Shown in pieces: positions 61,063-64,000 of a stretch of 64,000 nucleotides of DNA. A program made the position numbers and the translations under genes. The notes below the pieces were generated by a model that did no database searches, was not told the DNA's origin, and saw only the letters and a program-made list of their open reading frames with translations. The stretch lies in the NCBI GenBank assembly GCA_903813345.2, contig CAIIXF020000009.1:19681759-19745758 (forward strand), given 5' to 3'. Numbering within the stretch: the stretch's first letter is position 1; the number at the start of each line of letters is the position of its first letter. Source of the stretch: Owenia fusiformis (Eukaryota; Annelida; Polychaeta; Sabellida; Oweniidae).

Positions 61063-61281
61063 ATGGAGTTTAATTTGAGGATGGCGTTGTTTTGTGTTAT
61101 TGCAACACTCTTAATTGCACCCTTGGAAGGATTTCGCTATTTCCAAAATAAGATTCCCAATGGAAACAATATTCCCCACCCATGTAAACCTAACTACGTA
61201 TGGCAGGGAGTGGGCCATAGGAATTCGGCTGGTGGAGGAGAAAGAAACCCATTTGGATTGGCATTTGACGAAAATGGAAAG
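61063..61281 (+). CDS. temptin-like secreted protein, first coding exon
   Basis: ATG at 61063 (a second in-frame ATG is at codon 7) opens a signal peptide, MALFCVIATLLIAPLEGF, followed by the mature start FRYFQNKIPNGNNIPHPC and then WQGVGHRNSAGGG, ERNPFGLAFDENGK. This order (IPNG..IPHPC, W.GVGH.N..GGG.RNPFG.dF) is the N-terminal half of temptin, a water-borne attraction pheromone component first known from the sea slug Aplysia and widespread in molluscs. The frame continues to a stop at 61317, but AAAG|GTAGTT at 61281/61282 is a donor exactly where family similarity ends (phase 0). So the C-terminal half, expected to carry more Cys and an acidic calcium-loop-like stretch, should lie in a later exon. 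None was recognised up to 64000. Confidence 0.85.
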
Positions 61282-61320
61282 GTAGTTAAATCTAGATCAT
61301 CCAACAATATCAAATAATTA

Positions 61321-63768
61321 AAGCATTTTTGTTCATTTGTAAATTAATTAAGTTTGCAATTCAGCTTGCCATTATGTACTCAATCTCTTTTCGTTTTTAA
61401 CGAATAAAATAGTCGCGCTGGAACTAATAATTAGGCCATAATTTCTCATTATGATGTATTTTTGCATCTAGCTTGAAATTTAGTGGTCTGGGATAAGTCA
61501 TTGGGACTTTCAGTGATTTCTTTTTAGCTTTCGCGACTTTTCAGTTTCGTGACTTTTTAAATACAAATACCGAGACCAGGGAATGCCATAGTAAAATATA
61601 TTAAAAAGGCATATTTTATAATGTTATGTCAATCATCCATATTTTTATACTTTTTCATGTGATCAATACACCAGGTCATATAAAAAAAACTAAAAGTATT
61701 CCTGGGCCTCAGTATTAAAGCACATACAGAATTGATTATACTTGTCTATAGACATAGTGATAGATATACTAGTAATTATATTAGTCTACATGTAGTTCAT
61801 TATTTAACGACTTGTAGTTTTGTAGATGTTGTTTTGTATCTTTATTTCCCATAGACCTCTATACGTAAAAAACTGGATACAGTTATTTAACATTTTTAAA
61901 AACTTTTGCTCCTGTAGAAGTTTTGACTTAACGACTTGTATATACTGCATGCTTCGTGCACTTCATCTCAGTTCATTTGTTGTACTGCCATAATATATCA
62001 GATGCTGGCACAGTTTTGCCGGAAGTTTGCAAGAAGTAACTTTTGGCAATGCAGTATGTTAGAGTAACCTAGTAGGTGTAAGAAAATATAAGGTGATGGC
62101 CTTTAAAGTGGTAAAAACAATTTTCACGGCCGAATTGGACTTCAATTCCTACGATTTCAGGGGGTACTATAAGACTATTTCATAACATAAAGGATGTAGT
62201 TGCTATTGTTCTGCTTTCTACAGCACACATTACTAGTCCAAAGATGAATAATATCCTAAAGTTATAGGCTGATATCTGTATTAGTCTCAGAAATATTGCA
62301 ATTAATAGGAAAAAAATACGCAATTTTAGTCATTTTTAAGTCTCACGTATCTTATATTTGTAGCTTCCAGCAAAAGATGGCAGCTTAAATAGCTCAAAAT
62401 TGTTTTCTAAAAACTAATTCAAGCTTTGTTTGATATTGTAATACAATTATAATAATGATAATGTACTATTTATGATTTTTAATATGACTTTATAGTACCC
62501 TACCCCTGGAAAGTGGGCGTGGTCAATGTTATCATTTTGCAGCATACAATTAAAAACTTGTATTGATAGAAAGCAAAGCAATGCATATAAAACATCTTCA
62601 CTTGTTACTTGACAATGTAATTCATTCATTACTAAAATATAGGACTCTACATATTTTATATATACAATTTCAATTTTGTACAATGTATCATAATGAAATC
62701 TAATAGGCTGTTTCAATTTACAAACTTTTTCTCGGATCACCCTTACCTTTTGACAAAATGATCTACTATATGACCAATAGCCACAAAAAATAGCAGAACT
62801 GATCAACGTTTAACCCCCCCCCTACCCCTATGTTTGTTTTGTATGGGGTCCGCCACAATGCAACAAGTCCATTTTCAGTGCTTACTATCACATGGAATAT
62901 AAGTCACAATGTTTCCACAATATCTGGGCAATGAGATAGTGCCATTAAGAATATGTATGCCCAGATTCAAGATCATGGTGTAAATGCTTGCCGATCTATC
63001 GGCTTTCAAAAATGAGGAAAGCTGTCTTGAGTGCCGTTTCAACTAATTTTGAATTAAAACTGCTACTTATGAATTTTTTTCTCAACAACTGTGATTTGGT
63101 TAGAGTCCAAACGCAGGATATCAAGACATAGTGCTACCAAATTCTGGTATTGAAAATTTCAGAGCTCTAGATCAAGTATTCATATCTGCATGGACTCTTA
63201 AAAAGACACAAAATGCAGTCAGATATCGCGAAAAAATGTGACAAAATGCACTATTCAGAACAATTTATCTCTTAAATTTTACTTTTATTTACCATAATTT
63301 CTGATTCTGCCTCTAGTTAGTAATACCAATAATACATATGAGTAGACTTAAGGTTATAGTAAGTGTAGTTACAGATTTATTAGCATCTAAAAATGGGAGA
63401 AGCAGTGTAGCAAGTGCAATTTTCACCTATAATTCATAATATTAAACTGCAGCTTTCAGGAATTTCTTCTCTAAAACAAGAATTCCATGAGACCCCAAAA
63501 GACAGGATTCCATATCACTGTACCACCAAATATATATGAGAGTAGTTTCAGGAGGTTATATCAAATAATCATTGAACCATTGACACCTAAAAATATGCAA
63601 AATACAGTCAGAAATGGTGAAATTGTGATTGTGAAAAAATGTATGTATTCTTAACAATTTTTTAACTAAACTGTATTTTATTTAGAACTGAAACTTGAAG
63701 TGCTTACTAGGAGTTACATCTAGTTATTATTTATTAAGTGACTTCAGCATCCGGATTGATATAATTAT
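61321..63768. other. probable temptin-like intron or downstream region
   Basis: No second exon was found. Loosely repeated wording occurs near 63190-63240 and 63590-63650 ('aaaatgcagtcagatat' versus 'aaaatacagtcagaaat'), suggesting a diverged repeat. A C-run is at 62813-62822. Nothing else can be supported. Confidence 0.3.
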
Positions 63769-63911
63769 AGGATATCCTATGATTTTGAGGAATATCATTT
63801 TTATCTACGAGGTGATATTAATATCTACACGAGAGAGCAAAGCGAACGAGTGCATATATCAATATCACCGAGTAGATTAAAATGATATTCTGAAAAAATC
63901 ATAGGATGTTC
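63769..63911. repeat. ~143-bp hairpin
   Basis: 'ggatatcctatgattttgag', 'aatatcattttta', 'ctacgaggtgatatt' on the left are inverted on the right ('aatatcaccgagtag', 'aaaatgatatt', 'aatcatagga'). It is a small MITE-like palindrome without coding capacity. Confidence 0.65.
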
Positions 63912-64000
63912 TTATTATCCTACACTTACAAGGAGTGTACTGAATGTATAATATCATTGTAAAATGAATTTCATGCCAAATAGAGTCCATTTGGCGGGAA

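Noticed and set aside
1-64000. CRISPR arrays, operons, bacterial genes, tRNA or rRNA genes
   Set aside because: None seen. The direct repeats are minisatellites, genes are intron-split, and no cloverleaf with a GGTTCRA box was recognised by eye.

Overview
The window is animal (invertebrate) nuclear DNA. It is AT-rich, its genes are split by GT-AG introns, and it is crowded with inverted-repeat DNA transposons and MITEs. No operon-like or bacterial features are seen. A temptin-like secreted protein, a Ly6/uPAR plus chitin-binding-like secreted protein with a Tyr/Pro/Lys-rich tail, and the abundance of foldback elements suggest a lophotrochozoan, most likely a mollusc (possibly a bivalve). This placement is inference.

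Genes, left to right. (1) 1573-1654, minus: an isolated signal-peptide exon with its own TATA box, a paralogous copy of exon 1 of gene 2. (2) 9781-14261, minus: a complete 5-exon secreted protein of 275 aa with signal peptide, LU (Ly6/uPAR) domain, Cys-rich chitin-binding-like module and a Tyr/Pro/Lys-rich tail. (3) 15256-24669, minus: a complete 8-exon gamma-glutamyl hydrolase of 381 aa. (4) 26478-30890, minus: three exons making one complete discoidin (F5/8 type C) domain. Upstream at 34723-35034 is a signal-peptide plus PAN/Apple exon that probably belongs to the same gene, although the exon phases require an unseen linking exon. (5) 36935-48145, minus: a complete calmodulin-like protein of 156 aa with four EF-hands, rebuilt from seven coding segments including two micro-exons and a lone ATG. 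(6) 51593-52105, minus: a broken DDE transposase inside a foldback structure. (7) 61063-61281, plus: the first exon of a temptin-like secreted protein; the rest of the gene was not found before the window ends.

Mobile and repeat DNA fills most of the remaining sequence. Examples are mariner/Tc1 relics (77-262, 7223-8226), a TAA-flanked hairpin MITE (two copies), a TA-flanked foldback MITE (two copies, one with a paralogous empty site in this window), and a foldback family with 5-bp target duplications and CAC termini (20720-21284, 28019-28867). There are also two elements with 9-bp target duplications (53098-55231, 57491-60905), a hAT-like foldback element carrying a 1.26-kb pentanucleotide satellite (44476-47333), a 61-bp minisatellite, and paired inverted 16-bp minisatellites. 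Most of these lie in introns.

The genes do not form an evident pathway. Three or four encode secreted or lysosomal proteins (LU/chitin-binding, GGH, PAN/discoidin, temptin-like) and one encodes a calcium sensor. All exon structures were read by eye from splice sites, phase and protein-family resemblance. No transcript or database evidence was available.
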